From assembly GCA_005879065.1 (NCBI GenBank), contig VBLU01000028.1, forward strand, positions 1-7,423: a stretch of DNA of 7,423 bases, read 5' to 3'. Under the pieces are notes generated by a model. The model saw only the letters and a list, made by a program, of their open reading frames with translations. It had not been told where the DNA came from and did not search any database. This document shows, piece by piece, positions 6,208 to 7,423 of this stretch; within the stretch, counting starts at the first letter, position 1; each line of letters begins with the position of its first letter. A program made the translations under genes and the position numbers. Source of the DNA: Methanobacteriota archaeon (GTDB lineage Archaea; Thermoplasmatota; Thermoplasmata; RBG-16-68-12).

Positions 6208-6236
6208 CCCGAAATGGCTCACCGGGAGATTTCGGG
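6208..6236. repeat. Inverted repeat / hairpin between the SnoaL-like gene and the vWA operon
   Basis: CCCGAAAT (6208-6215) and ATTTCGGG (6229-6236) are exact reverse complements around a 13-base centre. Inside, CTC (6218-6220) can pair with GAG (6226-6228), giving a hairpin with a small bulge. It lies 41 bases past the stop of the SnoaL-like gene on the same transcript. It could be a transcript-end stem-loop or an operator of the downstream operon. No U-run follows it on the minus strand (the next bases are A and C-rich), so it is not a classic intrinsic terminator. Confidence 0.4.
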
Positions 6237-6276
6237 TACCCAAAGCCCCTGGGAACCGCTTTCACATACGTGACCA

Positions 6277-6726
6277 TCACGCGAGTCCAATCTGCCTCAT
6301 CAGGCCCACGAGGTCGTAGAAGAGCCGCTCCTCCGTGATCTCCCCCTTCTCGTTCCATGTGGCCACCGTGCAGAACTCCACGTGGAAACTCTTCCCGGTC
6401 GGCGGGATGACCTTCCCCTCCGCAGCCTTCATTGGTCCCGTCATCGTGCCGGAGAATTCCGCGACGGAGCACGTGTGGTTGCCGTCCGCGAAGAGAAGCT
6501 TGTACGGGCGGTTGATGAGGTGGTTGTCCGGGAAGGTCTTGAAGAATTCAATGGCTTCCACGTCATGGTTGTGCCGGCCTCTCGTGGGTGGGGCCCCGCC
6601 GGGCCAGTACACGGCAACATTTTCGGTGTGACGCTTTCTAAAAGTCTCCCAAAGCGCGCTTCCAGGTCCGGCATTCCAAGCATCGTCCAGCGTCGTCATC
6701 AAATCGACCAGCTCTTTTTGTTTCAT
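6277..6726 (-). CDS. SnoaL-like polyketide cyclase / ester cyclase family protein (NTF2 fold)
   Basis: A protein of 149 residues, the usual size for a single NTF2-fold domain. An amphipathic N-terminal helix (KELVDLMTTLDDAWNAG) is followed by a region with many His residues, FPDNHLI (65-71), the strand LLFADGNHTCSVAEFSGTMTG (77-97, typical of SnoaL-like proteins), and the C-terminal strands ending in YDLVGLMRQIGL. Family members include polyketide cyclases, isomerases and many uncharacterised 'ester cyclases'. The substrate cannot be told from the sequence. A TTG at 6762 would add 12 residues, but the ATG at 6726, with GGGG about nine bases upstream, suits the family start. No polyketide or terpenoid genes are nearby. 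It lies downstream of tRNA-Leu on the same strand and is probably a separate unit. Confidence 0.85.
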   Translation of the reverse strand: MKQKELVDLMTTLDDAWNAGPGSALWETFRKRHTENVAVYWPGGAPPTRGRHNHDVEAIEFFKTFPDNHLINRPYKLLFADGNHTCSVAEFSGTMTGPMKAAEGKVIPPTGKSFHVEFCTVATWNEKGEITEERLFYDLVGLMRQIGLA

Positions 6727-6809
6727 GTGCAGCCCCTGCCCCGCATCATCGGGGTCTTTCAAGAAACCTTGCCAATCCCTGCTACGGGCTCACGCACCCC
6801 TCGCCCGGG

Positions 6810-6819
6810 ATGAATTCAT
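6810..6819. promoter_or_regulatory. Short perfect palindrome ATGAATTCAT
   Basis: This ten-base perfect palindrome is the most AT-rich patch between the tRNA and the SnoaL-like gene, about 84-93 bases upstream of that gene's ATG and 34 bases past the tRNA 3' end. It could be part of a promoter or a regulator site for the SnoaL-like gene. Short palindromes of this size are common. Confidence 0.2.
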
Positions 6820-6852
6820 TCTCCACTCGCCCACAAGCAGGGGTGAGTTCGA

Positions 6853-6937
6853 TGCGTGGGCCAGGATTCGAACCTGGGAACCCCTTCGGGAAGGGATCTT
6901 GAGTCCCTCGCCTTTGACCGGGCTTGGCTACCCACGC
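6853..6937 (-). tRNA. tRNA-Leu (anticodon CAA)
   Basis: Read on the minus strand, the acceptor stem GCGTGGG pairs with CCCACGC and is followed by discriminator A (position 6853). The D arm is AGCCAAGCCCGGTCAAAGGC. The anticodon stem AGGGA/TCCCT encloses the loop CTCAAGA, giving anticodon CAA, which reads the leucine codon UUG. A long variable arm with stem CCC-GAA-GGG marks a class II tRNA (Leu or Ser), and the T arm is CCCAG/GTTCGAATC/CTGGG. CCA is not encoded. The gene has no intron and is 85 bases long. The D-arm and T-arm sequences are typical of euryarchaeal tRNA-Leu genes. Confidence 0.96.
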
Positions 6938-6961
6938 GCACCTCGCGAGACGTCCGGGGCC

Positions 6962-6975
6962 GTAAAACCTTTTCT
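6962..6975 (-). promoter_or_regulatory. Candidate TATA box for tRNA-Leu
   Basis: On the minus strand this AT-rich patch reads AAAAGGTTTTAC and is centred about 30 bases upstream of the tRNA 5' end. That is the distance expected for an archaeal TATA box. The match to consensus is partial. Confidence 0.3.
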
Positions 6976-7008
6976 CGTTCGGCACCCACGCGCCCCGGTT
7001 TCGCAAAG

Positions 7009-7017
7009 GCTTATTTC
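7009..7017 (+). promoter_or_regulatory. Candidate TATA box for the SCP-2-like gene
   Basis: GCTTATTTC, preceded by the purine-rich CAAAG (a possible BRE), is centred about 35 bases upstream of the TTG start at 7048. This predicts a leader of roughly ten bases. It lies back to back with the tRNA promoter, so the two units would be divergently transcribed from this short gap. Confidence 0.35.
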
Positions 7018-7047
7018 ATCTCGGACGGTCCCGCAGGAGCGGAACCG

Positions 7048-7423
7048 TTGGCGCAATACTTCACTCAAGCCTTTTTCCAAGAGGTGGCGAATCGCCTCAA
7101 CGCGGATCCCGAATGGTCCAGGAAAGCCGCGGCCATCACGGCGAAAGTCATCCTGACGTGCGTCGACCGCAAGGCCTCCTTCCTGATCGACGTCGTGAAC
7201 GGCAGAGTCTCGTCCTCCGCGGTCGCCGCCGACGTTCCCGCGGACTTCAAGTTCGAAGGGACCTACGACGCCTGGACCCAGCTCGGGAAAGGCGAGAAGG
7301 ATTTCCAGAGCCTCGTGATGGGTGGCAAGATTCGGTTCCGCGGTTCCATGCCGAAGATCATGGCTTTGATGGGAGTCCTCAGCCGCATCACCGTGGTCGC
7401 GCGGGATGTCCCGAAGGATTTCT
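7048..7423 (+). CDS. SCP-2 sterol-carrier-like protein (C-terminus beyond window)
   Basis: The frame is open from TTG at 7048 to the right edge (125 full codons). The translation begins with an amphipathic helix (LAQYFTQAFFQEVANRLNADPEW). Alternating strands follow (TAKVILTCVD, ASFLIDVVNGRV), then FKFEGTYDAWTQLGKGEKDFQSLVMGGKIRFRGS, the hallmark of SCP-2 domains (a strand, a helix, then the 'G-K-I/L-x-x-x-G' strand), and the C-terminal helix with PKIMALMGVL. SCP-2 domains bind lipids, fatty acyl-CoAs or other hydrophobic ligands in a tunnel. In archaea such stand-alone proteins are common but poorly characterised. The TTG is preferred because GGAG lies nine bases upstream and no ATG or GTG in frame precedes the conserved start. 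The protein is probably cytoplasmic. Confidence 0.85.
   Translation, partial: MAQYFTQAFFQEVANRLNADPEWSRKAAAITAKVILTCVDRKASFLIDVVNGRVSSSAVAADVPADFKFEGTYDAWTQLGKGEKDFQSLVMGGKIRFRGSMPKIMALMGVLSRITVVARDVPKDF

Larger units (their letters stand above)
5988..6276. other. Gene-free stretch carrying the five-gene operon's control region
   Basis: There is no credible ORF. Next to the vWA start is a Shine-Dalgarno sequence (AGGTGG on the minus strand, 5993-5998). An A-rich patch around 6023-6032 (CTAAGAAAG on the minus strand) is about 40 bases upstream of the ATG and could be a weak TATA box. A direct repeat TTCTCACG occurs at 6045-6052 and 6059-6066. A hairpin-forming inverted repeat lies at 6208-6236, about 40 bases past the stop of the SnoaL-like gene. 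Confidence 0.55.

Noticed and set aside
6727..6762. TTG start at 6762 for the SnoaL-like protein
   Set aside because: It would add 12 residues (KDPDDAGQGLH region) not expected in the family. The ATG at 6726 with an upstream GGGG fits better.
1..7423. CRISPR arrays, insertion sequences, integrases or toxin-antitoxin pairs
   Set aside because: No regularly spaced repeats, transposase motifs or terminal inverted repeats were found on either strand.

Overview
The window looks archaeal. Its only RNA gene is a tRNA-Leu(CAA) with archaeal-style D-arm and T-arm sequence, a long variable arm and no encoded CCA. Several genes appear to start with GTG or TTG preceded by a purine-rich Shine-Dalgarno sequence. 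The left-hand surface protein has the architecture (N-terminal anchor, Trp/His-rich motif, proline linker, fibronectin type III domain) that I associate with uncultured high-GC Thermoplasmatota-like archaea. That lineage is an inference from style; no marker gene here settles it. The DNA is GC-rich, so there are many long antisense ORFs, which I treat as shadows.

Layout, left to right. Positions 1-861 (minus) hold a membrane-anchored extracellular protein cut off by the left edge in its fibronectin type III domain. Positions 862-1255 hold no convincing gene, but contain a perfect palindrome with 8-bp arms (951-971). Positions 1256-5987 (minus) are a compact five-gene block with gaps of 15 bp or less and one GTGA overlap. 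In transcription order it encodes a von Willebrand factor A (vWA) protein, a zinc-ribbon/acidic-linker/FHA protein, a Ser/Thr kinase fused to an FHA domain, a PP2C-type phosphatase, and a two-helix membrane protein with a Pro/Asp-rich tail. Positions 5988-6276 are a gene-free stretch that should carry the operon's control region. Positions 6277-6726 (minus) encode a SnoaL-like/ester-cyclase protein of the NTF2 fold. tRNA-Leu lies at 6853-6937 (minus). From 7048 to the right edge (plus) is the start of an SCP-2 sterol-carrier-like protein.

The centre of interest is the five-gene block. The kinase and phosphatase are translationally coupled and form a writer/eraser pair for phospho-Thr/Ser. The two FHA domains are readers of phospho-Thr. 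The vWA protein has a complete metal-ion-dependent adhesion site (MIDAS), so it can serve as a metal-dependent scaffold or sensor. The membrane protein displays an extracellular domain and a cytoplasmic tail. This resembles the vWA + PP2C + kinase 'TerY-P triad' known in bacteria (YegL/YegK/YegI type). It adds a zinc-ribbon-FHA adaptor and a membrane component, and has no visible TerD-type gene. I read it as a candidate phospho-signalling module linking the cell surface to the cytoplasm; its signal and target are not visible in the window.
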